64,000 nt of DNA from Hyaloraphidium curvatum (lineage: Eukaryota > Monoblepharomycota > Hyaloraphidiomycetes > Hyaloraphidiales > Hyaloraphidiaceae): contig JAIVFI010000015.1 of assembly GCA_025558095.1 (NCBI GenBank), positions 124,001 to 188,000 of the forward strand. Reading direction: 5' to 3'. Below the pieces are notes generated by a model. The model made no database searches. It had not been told where the DNA came from and worked only from the letters and a program-made list of their open reading frames with translations. Made by a program: the position numbers and the translations under genes. Below are positions 39,492 through 51,982 of the stretch, piece by piece (positions within the stretch are counted from its first letter, which is position 1; each line of letters starts with the position of its first letter).

Positions 39492-39868
39492 CGCGGTCCG
39501 AGATGGATCGGCCGTCGCAGCCCGGGTGGGGCCGGGGCGCCGCGATGGCGCGGGGCACGCTTTGGGATCGCTGAGCGGGGAACCAGGAACGGGCCGCCGA
39601 CAGCGCCTAGGCAAACCCTGTCGTCGTCAGACCTGGCTCCCCAGTGGCAAAGGAAGACATGGCATCCATCTTCTGCACTCCGCAGGCTCTGTGAGACGAA
39701 TGGAAGCGATATTTGCGCCCTATCCGCCGTGATTGTCCCTGCCGGGTGGCACGTCGACCTTCCCCTCCCCCGACAGCTCGGCCCGCGGCCGCCATGCACA
39801 GAACCCGCTCTATCGCAGCTCTACACATCCCAATACACTCATCTATTCGCCCGCAGCTTATCGGCCGC
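39492..39868. other. Intergenic region
   Basis: About 375 bp between the ankyrin gene start and the 3' end of the short-chain dehydrogenase. No gene or site recognised. Confidence 0.35.
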
Positions 39869-40963
39869 CTAGAGCCCCACGCCCTGCGAGAACGCCCCGT
39901 CGGCGACGAGGTTCGTCCCGCTGACCCACGACGCCGCGGGCGAGGCGAGGAACGCCACGCTGCGGGCGATCTCCCTGGCCGTCGCGAAACGCCCGCTGTC
40001 GGAGCGCCGTCAGTACGTGCCGGCATGCGGGGAGCGGGCGGGAGACCCACGTCGGGTTCTTGGTCTTCATGTCGTCGAACATGGGCTTCATGTTGTTCTC
40101 GACCCACTGCCAGACACCGCCGGGGAAGTACACGGCGCCGGGGCTGCAAGGAGGCGTCCGATCAGGTCCGAACGCCGGCGATGGGGGGGCGGCACACCCA
40201 CCTCACGGCGTTGAAGCGGATGCGGTCCTTCGAGTACTTGACCGCGAAACCCTTGACCAGGTGGATCAGCGCGGCCTTCATGGCGCCGTACGGATCCGGC
40301 TGGGACGCCGAGCGGCCCGAAGTAGATGCGATGGCCACGACCGAGGCGACGTCGCTCTTGAGCAGATGCGGCACGGTGGCGTCCTGTTCCGATCACATCA
40401 GTCCAGAGCAAAACCACGCCACAGCGACGCGGCACCCACGACGAGCAGCTGGAACCCCAGCACGTCCACCGTAAAGTTGGCCTTGTACGCCTCCTCCGTC
40501 GCGCCCACCGCCAGCGCCGCCGCGTTGCTCACCACGACGTCCAGACCGCCCAGCGCCTCCACGGCGCCGTCGACGAACGCCTTGACGGCGGCGGCGCCGG
40601 CGGAGAGGTCGCACTCGGCGCCATACACCTTGACCGAGGGGTCGAGGGCCTGGATCTCGGCGACGGCGGGGGCGACGTCCTTGCGCGCGCAGATGGCGAC
40701 GTGCGCGCCGCTCTGCTCCCCCGGGGTCGTCAGCACCGCACCAAAACACCGCATCGCGCCGACGGCACCTCGACGAGGATATCCGCGATCGCCCTCCCGA
40801 TCCCCTTCGTCCCGCCCGTGACGATCACCCGCAAGCCTTTCAGGCCGAGGCCCATGCCGCGCTCGCCGACGCGTTCGGCCGCCGGAGGCTGCGCGGCGCC
40901 GACGTCGCCGAACGTCGCCGCGACGTTCTCGCGCTCTTGCGTGGCGGTGAGGGAGGGTGCCAT
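39869..40963 (-). CDS. Short-chain dehydrogenase/reductase
   Basis: An NAD(P)-dependent oxidoreductase with a Rossmann fold. Five exons: 40963-40769, 40712-40440, 40383-40202, 40143-40051 and 39995-39869, with introns of 55-58 nt, four of them opening GTGGGT or GTGCCG. All are in phase, for 289 residues. Cofactor loop VTGGTKGIG (48-56), DVVVSNAA, catalytic Ser in IASTSG (about 176-178), YGAMK (Tyr188, Lys192) and the C-terminal SPAASWVSGTNLVADGAF typical of classical SDRs. About 40 residues precede the Rossmann fold. The exon 4 insert VWQWVENNMKPMFDDMKTK forms the substrate lid. Substrate unknown. Confidence 0.87.
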
Positions 40964-41567
40964 TTCGGAGCGGGATGGAGCGCGATGCGGGGTGGGGGGC
41001 AGGGGAAACGAAACTGGACGAGGGGGACGCGGTTTTGAGAGCGCGGCTCAACTCGGCCCGCGGATGGCCGTTTCCGCGCGCCGCACGCGAGGGCGCGGAT
41101 TTCCAGGCCCGCGGATGGGAGCACGGTATGGATGGGAGCTGGATACGCGGATTCCCGGGCTTTCCCGGCGTCGCGTGCTTGTTTGCCGGACGCGATCAAG
41201 AGCGGCCCGCGACCTGGACCAAAAAGGGCAGCATCCCGAGAAGAATCCCATGCGATGGACCCGATTTCGACGTGGTGAAGCTGGATACCTTGCTGGATGG
41301 TGGGTAACCCCGCGTGTATTGCGCTCGGGTGCTCCGCCTCCAATGGTGCCGGCGGATCGATCTTGGAAGATTGGGAACGGTCGGATCCCTGATCTGATTC
41401 CGGATTCGAGTACAGGGATCGCACCACGTAGACATGTCAGCATCATCCTTCGCTCGAACGCTCACGGATCCGTCGAATCGATGTGTCTGCGTGGAGGCCT
41501 TGTTTACGTCCCAGCGGTCCGTCGAACATTCCAAACCTGATAGCGTCTCCCACTCCGTTTGCCCGCA
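40964..41567. promoter_or_regulatory. Divergent intergenic region, SDR / membrane copy C
   Basis: About 600 bp between two divergent starts. It holds no supported gene and is the presumed promoters of both. Confidence 0.35.
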
Positions 41568-43097
41568 ATGACGCCTTCCGAGCTCCTCGCGGTGCTGCCG
41601 AACATCCGGCCGCTGCCGGCGGAGCTGCCGCTTCTCGCCGCTGGAGCCGACGCGGACGCCGAAGCCGCTGTCGCCTTCGCCAAGGAGCACCCGCCTTCCT
41701 GGGCCGACTTGATCGCCGCAGCCGCACGCTGCGGGCCGGCATACGGGCACTTTACGCGCCTGCAGCTCGCGGTGGTCGGACCGTTCTGTCGAGTGTACCT
41801 CCTCGTCGCCATGGCTGGCGTCGCGGGGACCGTAGCCTCGGGGCTGTACTCAGTGACCGCGGGCACCACCTCCCCGTTCGGCCCGGCAAATATCGCGGCG
41901 GGCTGTGTGGCGCTGGCGCTCATTCCGCTGCACTCAATCACGGTGTGGTGGCTGGCGGCGTGGCCGCTGTCACCCGCGGAAGCGCTCGGCCTACCGCTGG
42001 TGCTGCTGTGGCGGTGGCAGACCATCGTCGGTATCGCCGGCGTGGACTCCGAGGCGCCGGATGCGGGGCCGCTCTCGATGTTTGCGCGGCACGTGGAAGG
42101 GGACGAGTACTGTCCCTGCGCGAGGCAGTCCTGCGCGGGCGACCTCGGGCGCCAGTACCTTGCGTGGACGGCCGTCGACTCGGTCCTCCGTAGCTCTCTG
42201 ATTTTCGTCTTCACCACTTTGCTGCCATACTGGGCCACTTTCGTCAGCACGGGCGCGCTCACATGGACTCGGTGGTGGGGTGTCTTACTGGGGCTCGTGA
42301 CCTTTGCGGGCGGCCTGCTGAACTTCGTGACTTTTTGGTCGCTCGCCGTCGCCATGTACAAGACGCCCGTCGTCCAGCTATCGACCCGCTTGCAGTGCCG
42401 CGCGCTATCGATCAAGATCGTCGCGCTCTTGGACTCGTACCGCGTGCTCATTCGACCTCGTACCGAAGCTGCAGTCGTCGACGGCGCCGACCAACCGGGT
42501 TCCAAACCTTTCGCGGCCGACTCGGACCCTTTCCCCGTTCTGAGGCACATAGCGCGCACCAACCTACGCATAAACAAATCCACCGACGTCCGCACCGTGA
42601 CCTCGGCCCTCCTTCTATTCATCCTCGGCGCGGTCATCAACCTCGCAGTGGGCTGCCTCCCCATGTGGGTTCTCGCTCTCGGCGTGGCCATGGTCTACAT
42701 CCTCGCGCAAATCGGAGCAAACCATGCGGCCTACAACGCCCGGATCGACGCCTTCAACACCCTGTTGCGGGCCGGCCAGTCCGCCGCCCTCGAGCTGCTC
42801 TCTTCCTCCTCCGCGGTCGACGCCGCCGAGGTCGCGGCCGGCAACGGTGCCCTCGACGCCGCCGCGGCCGCCTCCTTGCACCGCCGCCAGCTCGTCCGAT
42901 CCGCCCTGCAGCACGACGTGGAGCGCATGGCGCTGCTGTCGTCGTCGTCGCGCCACGCAACGTTCCTGGGGCTGACATTCACCTACGGCTCGCTTCGGGG
43001 GCTGGCCATCACGGCAATCACGGTTGCTTTCGCAACGCTTGGGGTGCTGAGGGGTTTCGGGGTCAGGGTGGTGGCCGAAAGCTTCTGCTACGCTTGA
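41568..43097 (+). CDS. Orphan multi-pass membrane protein, family copy C
   Basis: An intronless protein of 509 residues from MTPSELLAVLPNIRPL, a diverged paralogue of copies A and B. The shared skeleton is TTSPFGPANIAAG after the second hydrophobic segment, LVLLWRWQTIVG, cysteine loop CPCARQSCAGDLG, YWATFVSTGALTWTRWWG, KTPVVQLSTRLQCRALSIKI, LLDSYR, INLAVGCLPMWVLALG, AAYNARIDAFNTLLRAGQSA and the C-terminal TYGSLRGLAITAITV...GVLRGFGVRVVAESFCYA. About six to eight membrane segments are predicted by eye. The cytosolic linker after LLDSYR differs from A/B. It lies head-to-tail with the basic nuclear protein. Function unknown. Confidence 0.72.
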   Translation: MTPSELLAVLPNIRPLPAELPLLAAGADADAEAAVAFAKEHPPSWADLIAAAARCGPAYGHFTRLQLAVVGPFCRVYLLVAMAGVAGTVASGLYSVTAGTTSPFGPANIAAGCVALALIPLHSITVWWLAAWPLSPAEALGLPLVLLWRWQTIVGIAGVDSEAPDAGPLSMFARHVEGDEYCPCARQSCAGDLGRQYLAWTAVDSVLRSSLIFVFTTLLPYWATFVSTGALTWTRWWGVLLGLVTFAGGLLNFVTFWSLAVAMYKTPVVQLSTRLQCRALSIKIVALLDSYRVLIRPRTEAAVVDGADQPGSKPFAADSDPFPVLRHIARTNLRINKSTDVRTVTSALLLFILGAVINLAVGCLPMWVLALGVAMVYILAQIGANHAAYNARIDAFNTLLRAGQSAALELLSSSSAVDAAEVAAGNGALDAAAAASLHRRQLVRSALQHDVERMALLSSSSRHATFLGLTFTYGSLRGLAITAITVAFATLGVLRGFGVRVVAESFCYA

Positions 43098-43222
43098 ATA
43101 TGGCATTGCATATATGCTTTCTGCGTGTTCATGTCGGATCGATCGATGCATGGCCAATGTTGGTCCGACGCGCCCGTAAACACGCCTCCCAGCAACGCGC
43201 GCTTCCCGTCTCCCCGGCCGCG

Positions 43223-44473
43223 ATGGCGGCCTTCTCGTTCAACCCGGGCACCTTCCTCCTCGTCCGCATCGCCCCTCCTTCTCCCTCCCCGTCCCCGCCG
43301 CTCCTCGCCCGCGCGTGGCGGCACGACCTCTCCCATCTCTCCGGAGCAGAGCTCGCCGCGCACCTCCGAGCCGGGCGGCGCGCGATCGCCCTCTGCACGC
43401 GCCCCGCGGGAGATGGGGACAGTATATCGCTGGCGGGGCTGCACGTGGGCTCGCTGCGCCACGCCGGAGAGGACGATGAATGTGCATGGGAGGTTGACGC
43501 GGTTCCCGGCGAACGCTTCTCCCTCCGGTGCGCCTGCGCCCTGCCCATTTCGCCCCTCCCGGCAATCCTCGATGCAGCCGTGCTACGCTCCGTTTCCCAT
43601 TCGCTGCTTCCCTCTTTCCCTGCCGTTCACTCGTGCCCTGCCGCATACTCGGATACGGACCTGCTCTCCAGGGCCAACGGGCCGGGGGTGCTGGATCCTC
43701 CTGGCACCGTTGCCGTACTCGCTACCACCCTCCCTTTGGCGGGCACCGTGCTCGAGTTTGGCGAGCTGGACGCCGAGTTCCGGTCTTCCCTGTGCTGTGG
43801 GGTTACGACGGTCGCCGACGCGGAGCGGCTGCTCTCCCTGCACGTCAACCCGCCCTCTTCCGTGACGCTGGAATCCATGTTCGACGAGCCGGCGCCCGGG
43901 GAGGCGGCGTACGGGGTGTTCAAAGAGGTCCGCGAGAACCCGGGCAAGCCTAGCGGGCGGTGGTACGCCGGTCGCAAGGCAGGGGAGGACGGCGGGTCGG
44001 CGTTTGCGGATCCGAAGCCAGAATTGGTATCGAGCCCGACGACGGTCATGGCGGCCCCGGTGCAGCGCAAAGTGAAGAAGCGTAGGAGGAGGGAGAAATT
44101 GGAGGAGGCAGGCAGTGAAACGGACGGCAGCGCGGGGAGCTTTGTGGTTTCCGACGCCGCAGGCTCGTCGGACTCGGATCCCGAGGCGCCAGCAGAGGCG
44201 CGCCGCGCTCGGAAGACAGAGCTGGGCTACCTAGCCGACGGCTTCGTCGTGGACGAGCTTCCCCAGGTGCCCCGAAAGCGCCGCAGGATGGAGCAGCCGA
44301 GCGACGAGGAGTCGGCGCGGTCGGACATGTACAGCCTCGGGAGCGGCGGCGGTTCGGGGAGCGAGACGGAGGTGACCGATGCGGGGGACGGGGAGGAGGG
44401 GTCCGATGCGGATCGGGACTTCGTGCCCAGGAAGAGGAGCAGGCCGATGCTGCTGCAGATGGAGCTGCGGTGA
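43223..44473 (+). CDS. Basic/acidic nuclear-like protein, unknown
   Basis: A 416-residue frame from MAAFSFNPGTFLLVRI. The first about 230 residues look globular but are interrupted near residues 95-145 by a Cys/Pro/Ser-rich stretch that may hide an intron (GTGCGCC donor-like at about 43527). The second half has classic nuclear-localisation clusters (KVKKRRRREK; PRKRRRMEQ; PRKRSRP) alternating with Ser/Asp/Glu runs (GSETDGSAGSF, SDSDPEAP), plus LGYLADGFVVDELPQVP. It resembles chromatin or nucleolar factors in composition only; no domain recognised. Confidence 0.5.
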   Translation: MAAFSFNPGTFLLVRIAPPSPSPSPPLLARAWRHDLSHLSGAELAAHLRAGRRAIALCTRPAGDGDSISLAGLHVGSLRHAGEDDECAWEVDAVPGERFSLRCACALPISPLPAILDAAVLRSVSHSLLPSFPAVHSCPAAYSDTDLLSRANGPGVLDPPGTVAVLATTLPLAGTVLEFGELDAEFRSSLCCGVTTVADAERLLSLHVNPPSSVTLESMFDEPAPGEAAYGVFKEVRENPGKPSGRWYAGRKAGEDGGSAFADPKPELVSSPTTVMAAPVQRKVKKRRRREKLEEAGSETDGSAGSFVVSDAAGSSDSDPEAPAEARRARKTELGYLADGFVVDELPQVPRKRRRMEQPSDEESARSDMYSLGSGGGSGSETEVTDAGDGEEGSDADRDFVPRKRSRPMLLQMELR

Positions 44474-44655
44474 TCGGACGGAGATGGAGATGCCTGAATG
44501 AATAGGACACGTCGTGATTGGTTTGTCCCCAGGCCCTGACACAGCACCCGCACATGCGCCACGCTGTATTCAGCAGAGCCCTGTTCCACCTTCGGACGCC
44601 CTTCCACACACCATTCGCCGTTCCACACCGCGTTGGCCCCCGCCTCTGCCGAACC

Positions 44656-47600
44656 ATGGCCGACGTTCAGCTGCCACCGGCGTTTCTAGACTCCTACGTG
44701 CTCGGGGCGACGGATAAAGACCGCTCCGCCGCGCTTGCTGCGCACCTCGTGCCCAACTCGCCCGAGGCCCTCGCGGCCGCCGCCATTCACGCCCTCGGCG
44801 CATCGGACGTTGCTGCCGCCGAGGCGCACCTCAAAGCGCTCGACGCGCTGGCCACCGGGTTCAAGGAGCGCAATGGTTACGAGGACGCCCGCCTCCGCAA
44901 CATTGTCCTCTCCGTGAAACACCGTGTGCTCAACGCCAAGCCGAAATCCGAGGCCGCGATCAAAGAGTTGGCCGACTTCTACACCTCACAGCCGCTATCC
45001 CTGGCGCGGTTCGACCACCCGAAGCCCAGCAACCCCATGCCGACCCGCCAGACCAGCGCCGCCCCCGCGTACCCCTCGAAGCTGGACCAAACCCTGATCG
45101 ACTCTGCCTCGCTGATGCAAAAGTCGGCCACCGAATTCGACGGCCCCGAGGACCTCGAAGAGGGCACCGTGGGCGCGCTAGCCTCGTACGTCGCGCGGCT
45201 CGCGTCGGCCCCGAAAAACCCCGACACCGAGGGCAAGCTGCGCCGCCTGCTCGGGCGCACCTCGGACCCGCGGCTGTTCCAGGACCCCGCCACCGGCGCC
45301 TCGCAGCTCCCGTCCCTGCTCGCGAAGCTCTGGACCGACTACCCCGACTCGCAATTTGCCCACCTCGACCAGTTCGCCCAGTCGCTGTCGATCGCGGAGC
45401 TCGATACGCTCGCGGGCAAGGTGCCTGCTCTATGGTCCAACGCCCAGTTCGTGGGGATATACATCGGCAAGCTGCTCCCGGAAGAAGACACCGAGGAGAC
45501 CTTCGGCACCAAGCTCCCCGTGTGGACCGAGGGCATCGCGGGGGTGTGCAAGAAGATCGCGGCGGGCCCGCTGCTGGGGCTCAAGTTGCGGATCGACCTG
45601 GAGTACCTCGACCGCGTGCGGAAGGAGGCCGGCAGTAAGGAGGACTTTGCGCGGTTCCTAGAGTACCTCAAGCTGCCCAAGAGGTCGCCGGTGGTCAACC
45701 ATGTCATGTACGAAAAGTACTCGCGCTCGGCGGACTACAAGAAGCGGGGAGATGTGGAGGCCAGGGACAACTGGGGCGCTTTGGTGTGCATTCACGCGAG
45801 TTCATCGACGCCAGACAGATGCTGATCTCCCTCTTTGGTCCCAGAACTCGGACTTCTTCCCGCCCATCTACGACACCGAGGAGGAGGCGCTGATCAAGGA
45901 TTACGTCGAGGCCTACTTCATCCAGCAGATCAAGGAGGGCAAGGACATTTCCAAGGACGGCTGGAAGGTCTTTGCCGACTACATCGAGGACGGCTGGTGA
46001 GATCAGACGCTTCCCTATACTACTTTCCTCTGACAGTCCTCTTCTAGGCTCCGCAGGGTCCACGCCGAAACAGTGCTCCACCGCACCCCGTCCCCCGATG
46101 TCACCAAGCTGGCGCAGTACCTCCCCGCGCCCGTGGCCGATCTTACCGCTCGGGTCGACCTCGAGTTCCACCGGTTCAAGAACCCACAACGCAAGGAGCT
46201 CAAATCGCTCGCCTTTGTCGTCAAGAACGCGCCGACCGTTCAGGTCAACGTCTTCGGTATCAACGGCTTGCAGTTCTACCGGTCCCGCCTCGAGGCGAAC
46301 GAGCCGATCGACGACGCGGCGCTGCTGTCCCTCGACCTGGGCGGTCTGGTCCCCAACGCGAGCCGGCAGCTTGACTTTTCGGGCACCCCGGGCCTGCTGA
46401 TCCACGACGAGACCCTCGAGCTCTCGGACGACCTTTTGTTCCCCTCCTCGGCCGGCAGCCGCAAGGGCGGGCTGTGGATCGTTGAGCTCATTGGCCGCGG
46501 CAAGCGGATCCGTTGCCTCGTTCGTAGGGGCGGCACCCTCGGCTACATCCCGCGTCTTGGCCCCGCGGGGGTGCGGCTCGCCGTAGTCGACGGTGAGGGT
46601 CGTCGGGTCACGGAGTCGGGCACCCGGGTGTGGCTCGCGGGGAGGATGTACGAGCCCGACGAGGCGGGCGACTTCCTGCTGCCCTTCTCGCGTGACCCGG
46701 AGCACAAGACGCTGCTCCTCGTCTCGCAGTCTCGCGGGCTCGTGGTCCCCAGAGGCTTCTACCATCCTGCGGAGTCATACTCGCTTTCGGCGGCGTTCGT
46801 GCTCAACCGCGAGGCCGTGGCCAAGGGGAACAAGGTGTCGGTGCTGGTGCGGCCGTCGATCATGCTTAACGGCGAGCGTGAAATGGGGCTCGGTGTGGTG
46901 GACGAGAGCTCCCTGGGCGTGCGGACCGTGGACGGGCAAGGTGTCGAGACCGTCAGGACCGTGGAGGGGTTCCTGAGGTGGTCAGAGGGTGAGAGCTCCG
47001 AGAAGACTTACGACTTTGTGGTCGGGGAGAACCGTGGGTTGTCCGCCGTCGTTCGCTAGCTTTTGGATTTCCTCATCAGTATCTCGCAGTGCGCACACTC
47101 CAGCTCACCCTGACGGCCAAGGTCCGCGTCATCTCACAGAACCGACAAGAGACCCTCACCAGCTTCCGGAGCTTCTCGTTCAACGCGATCGACGCTTCTG
47201 CCGAGCTGTTCACGACCTTTGTCCGTCGCCTGCCCGCCGGGAACGTTGCGGTTTTCTGCCTGGGCAAGACCGGCGAGCCCCGCGAAGGCGAGACGGTCAC
47301 GGTGCGCCTCAAGAACAAATTCGTGAAGCGGCCTGTCGACGTCACCCTCGCCACGGACGCCAGCGGGATGGTGGACCTCGGCAAGTGCGCCGACATTGAC
47401 GTCGTGGAAGTCCTCGGCGGCTTCGGATCGAGGACTTGGAACCTCGTCCCCGCTCTCGCGGAGGATTCCGGGGACCTGACCGTGGCCGCCGGCAAGAGCG
47501 TCGCTCTCGCGCTGCCCCGCACCTGCAAGGCCTCCGAGCTCAGGTTGACCAAGGTCGTGCACCCCGGCGGGCCGGTCGTCGCCGTGCTGCAGTCGGCTAA

Positions 47601-50600
47601 GCTGTCGGCGGACGGCAGCAGCGTTGTCCTGGAGAAGCTCGAGGCCGGATGCTACCGTTTCGAGGGACCCGGCGTCTCGTTGAACATCCGTGCCGTCAAG
47701 CCCGCGGACCACAGCGACCTCGGCGACTGGTCCGAGGGCGCCATCGTCGGCAAGCGGGAAGCCTACGCGAGGGACGCGGACGCTGAAGCGGATCAGAGCC
47801 TGCAGATCAAGGACATTCAGGTCAAGTCCGACGGGCTCGAGGTTTCGCTCGCCAACGCCACCGAGAGCACCCGGGTGCACGTCGTGGCCACCAGCTTTGC
47901 GCCCTTCCAGATCTCGGCCTCGGACTTTGCGGTTCCCCGGCAATCGAAGCCGTCGGGCACCAGCATCGCCTTCGAGGGCAACTCCTACACCGCGAGCGAG
48001 GACCTCTCGGACGAGCTCGGATACGTAATGGGCCGCAAGACCAAGCCCAAGGAGCTAGGCGTCTTGCTCCGGAAGCCGGGGGTTTTGCTTTCGACCTGGA
48101 AGCTCCGATCCACCACGCTGCAGACCACCGCACTTGACGCGCCCGCACCCAAGCCGCAGTCGGCAAGGATGGCCACGGGAGGAGGCTTGGCGAAGAAAGT
48201 GATGGCCATGGACGCCGCTCCCATGGCGGAGATGGCGTACGCCTCGAACGCGATGCCGATGGATGCCAACGCCGTGTACGCCCGGGGAGCAGGCTTCGGC
48301 GGTGCGCCGGTCATGATGGCCATGGACCGCCGCATGCCAATGTCAAACACCATTTCGGTGCCGTCAACCGAAGACGTCGCGAACTACGGTGGGCTCTCCG
48401 CATGCTTGCTGCTTTTGGAGCTCATTTCCAAACTGTCCGCAGACTTCCTCTCTGAGCCGGGAACCCTCACCGTCGGCGCAAAACCCGGACCGGATGGCGT
48501 GGTCAAGATCTCGCTGCCTCGTCACAATGCGGCCAGGACGCTTCAGATCGTCGTGACTGATGTCGACACCACGATCGGGCGGGTTGTACAGGCTCCCGGC
48601 GAATCCGGAATCGCATCGCGGGACATTGCCCTCGCTCCGGCATGGAAGGCTGACGAGCACTTCACGGAGCACAACCAGGTCTCTCTGCTGGAGGGTGGGC
48701 AGACTTTGGTCGTTGGGGCGACGTCGTCGGCCTCGATGATCTCGACCGTTGGGAAGCTATTTGAGCTGGCCGAGACTCTGTGCGAGAACGGCGCCGAGAA
48801 GGAGCACTACGCGACTTTTCGGTTCGTGACCCGTTGGGGCTCTATGCGCCAGGAAGAGAAGCTCGCGGCATACGGCGAGTACAGCTGCCACGAGCTCGAC
48901 GTGTTCCTGAAGGCAAAGGATCCTGAGTTCTTCAAGACCGTGGTCGTGCCGTTCCTTTCCTGCAAGGCGGCCAAGGAGCCCATCGATTTCTACTGCCTCG
49001 GTGACAAGGAGCGCTGCAGAGAGTACCTCGCGAACCCGGATCGCTACGTGAAGCTCAATGTGGCCGAAAAGGTGCTGCTCGCGTCGGTGGTCGGCGGGGA
49101 CCTGGAAAGCATCGTTTCGCGCTGGGTCTCGGACGAGGTGCGCAAGAAGGACACCAGGCCGGGCGCAGCTGCCGAGAAAGCCCGCTTCAGGGAAAAGCTC
49201 TTCCGGATCGTGATGGCCAGCGCAGGAGGCCCGGAGGACGAAGGCTCTGCGGACGTTGACAAGAAGGCTGATGCGTTCATGGAGGAGGCTGCAGCGCCGC
49301 CGCCGCCGCCCGCTCAGATGACTTTCGGGGCCGCTCCTCCTATGTCAAGGGCCATGGCGATGCCGGCGCCGGCCCCCATGGCCGCTATGGCTCCCGGTGC
49401 TGGCCCGCAGATGCTGCGCCAGCGCGAAGCAGGACGGGGTGGCTTGGCGAAGCGTTCGCAAGTCCGGCGCGAAATGGCCAGCGGTGGCGGGCTCTACGAG
49501 CCCCTGGAAGCAACGTCGGAATGGGGAGAGAGGCAGTACTGGAAGCGTTCAAGGCAGGAAACGCCGTACTTGGTCGAAAGCAGCACGTTCTGGAAAGACT
49601 GGATCCGATCCACGAACCGTGCAGCTTTCCTCTCGGAGGTAGGCATGAAATCTGGTCATGTCTTTTGGGGTCAAGCTCACAACCTCCTATAGAACTTCGG
49701 CGAAGCTTTGCGGAATCGCTTTACGGAAACCATGTTTGCGATTGCGCTCCTTCAGATCGGATTCGCGGACGCCAGCGGCCGCGACTACGAGATGGCCGGC
49801 TCGCCCGGCGATCCGTCGACCCTGACCATCTCGGCTCGGAAGCCCATGATCGTGTTCCACAAGGGATACAAGGAGTCGACACAGAAGCTTCTGCCGTCGA
49901 TCCTGGTCAGCCAGAAGTACTTCGATCCCATGCAGAGGCAGTTCTTTGACGAGGAGGTCGGGGAGAACGTGGACCGCTACATCGAGCCGGAGAGTGGAGA
50001 CAAGTTCATGCCTTTCCGGATCTATGGCTGTCAGGTCACCCTCACGAGTGAGCTGCTTTATCGAACGAGATGAGCACACGAATTGACCTTGCTTGCTCTA
50101 GACACCTCTGCCCTCCAGCACCTCGTCACCGTGCTCTTTCAGATTCCGGAGGGCGCCATTCCGCTCAGCAATTCGGTGCAGACAAAGTCGCAGACCATGT
50201 CGCTCCAGCCCTTCCAGACCACCCTGGTAGACTTCTCGTTCTACTTCCCCAAGCCGGGCAAGTACGGCCACTACCCGGTGCACGTTTCCGACAGGCGGCA
50301 GACGGTAGTGGCCTTCGGCAACCCAGTGACTCTCACGGTGGAACGTCTGCAGCAGAACGAGGTCGGCGAGGACGTCAAGCGGCAGTTCTGGTGGGTCGCC
50401 TCGGAGGGCACCCTCGAGGAGCTCCTCGCCTGGCTCGCGGACGAGCGCAACACCTTCGACAACGGGACGCTCGGCCCCTTGCTCTGGCGGCTCAAGGACG
50501 CCGCTGCTTTCCGGGACATCGTCTCCGCCGTCCGCAAGCGCGGCGTTTTCGACTCCCAGCTCTGGTCGTATTCGCTGCTGCACAAGTCGGAGCCCGAGAT

Positions 50601-51894
50601 GCGCGAGTGGATGGCCGCCACGCCTTGGATCACGCAGAACAGCCTGCCATTCATGCGCGGCTCGGTGTTTGGCGTTGACCAGTTCGAGCTCGGCAACACC
50701 GAGATCGTCGAGTACTGGCCCCTGGTGAACGCCCGTGCCTACCAGATCGCCAACAGGCCCCGGATGAACAACCGGGAGGCGATTGCGACCTACGAGTCGG
50801 TGCTGCGCTACCTGTTCTACAAGCCGCCCGGGCTCCAGACGGGTCTGGACCGCCTGCATCTCGTGTGTCTGCTCCTTCTGCAAGACCGGAGCAAGGAAGC
50901 CCGGGACGTCTTCGCCCGCCTCGTCGCCGACGTCGACTCGGGCATGGTGACCATGGAGCAGAGGATGCAGTTCGACTACGCCAAGGCCTGGCTCTCCTTC
51001 CTCGACGACTCCCCCGACAACGGCCTCCAGCATGCCCGCGAAGCCGTGGCCAAGTACAAGGACTACCCCGTCCCGCACTGGAACCGGCTCTTCCAGGAGA
51101 TCGGCAAGGCGGTCCGGGACCTGGACGCGCTCAGGCACGGGGTGGACAAGCTCCCGTCCTCCGAGGCCGGCGAGGAGCTGGCCGAGGTCGCGGACGAATC
51201 TTCTGCGGCGGCGCAGGGCGCAAGGGAGGCGCGGATGGTTGCGCGCGCGCGCAAAGAGCCCCGCTTGGAGGTCAAGTACGACCCCGAGGGCGGCAAGCTG
51301 CGGCTGTCGCACGCCAACCTGGACTCGTGCACCGTCGGCTTCCACCCGCTGGACCTCGAGATCGAGTTCTCCTCGCGGCCGTTCGCGCTCACCCAGGGCG
51401 AGGCCCGCGCCGCGGCCGAGCAGGAGGCCGCGGGCTCCGCCAACCCCGCGCTCTTTGTCTGGCCGACGGAGACGCAGGCGGTCGAGCTGGCGGCCGGAGA
51501 CGAGGAGAGCACTGTGCCGCTCCCCGCTGCGTACCGGAACCGCAGCGTGGTCATCGACGTGACCGCCGCCGGCGGCGAGATCGTCCGCAGCCGCGTGGCC
51601 GGCGGAAGCGCCATCGTCGTGCAGGTGCTGGACAAGAGCGGGATGGTCCAGGTCGCCGCGCCGTCGCCCTCGGGGCTCAAGCCGCTCGCGTCGGCCTACG
51701 TCAAGGTCTACGCCAGGCTGACGGACAAGAGCGTCGCGTTCTACAAGGACGGGCACACGGACTTGCTGGGCAGATTCGACTATGCGAGCCTGAGCAACAC
51801 ATCGCTGCTCAAGCGGTGCGAGAGGTTCGCCATCTTTGTCAGCCACGACGAGCTGGGCAGCACGGTCAGGGAGGGCGGCGTGCCCAAGTCGTGA
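44656..51894 (+). CDS. Giant macroglobulin-like beta-sandwich protein (2,320 residues)
   Basis: Six exons: 44656-45783, 45845-45996, 46048-47033, 47090-49638, 49693-50047 and 50102-51894. Introns are 51-61 nt and the total is 2,320 codons in phase. It begins MADVQLPPAFLDSYV without a signal peptide. About 380 residues are helical, then come repeated beta-sandwich-like strands (LQFYRSRLEANEPIDDAALL; VRLAVVDGEGRRVTESGTRVWL; VFCLGKTGEPREGETVTVRL) reminiscent of macroglobulin/bacterial A2M architecture, but I see no thioester CxEQ. Two Met/Ala/Pro-rich linkers (around 48165-48350 and 49290-49430) separate blocks. The C-terminus YVKVYARLTDKS...GRFDYASLS...FAIFVSHDELGSTVREG resembles the end of large uncharacterised proteins I recall from bacteria and some protists. 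Function unknown. It could be a large cytosolic surface-coat or stress scaffold (inference). Confidence 0.7.
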
Positions 51895-51982
51895 TGCATG
51901 TAGCGCCAATGTATACATGTGCGATATCCAAAATCGATGATTCGTGGATGTCTAGCTCTATGCCCTGCTTGTCCTTCCGAAA

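Noticed and set aside
42263-43222. Upstream continuation of the basic nuclear protein frame through copy C
   Set aside because: It overlaps the conserved end of copy C in another frame; composition becomes normal only after ATG 43223.
47034-47089. A stop in the giant gene at 47057 suggesting two separate genes
   Set aside because: A strong GTGGGT donor at 47034 and acceptor at 47089 remove it and keep frame.
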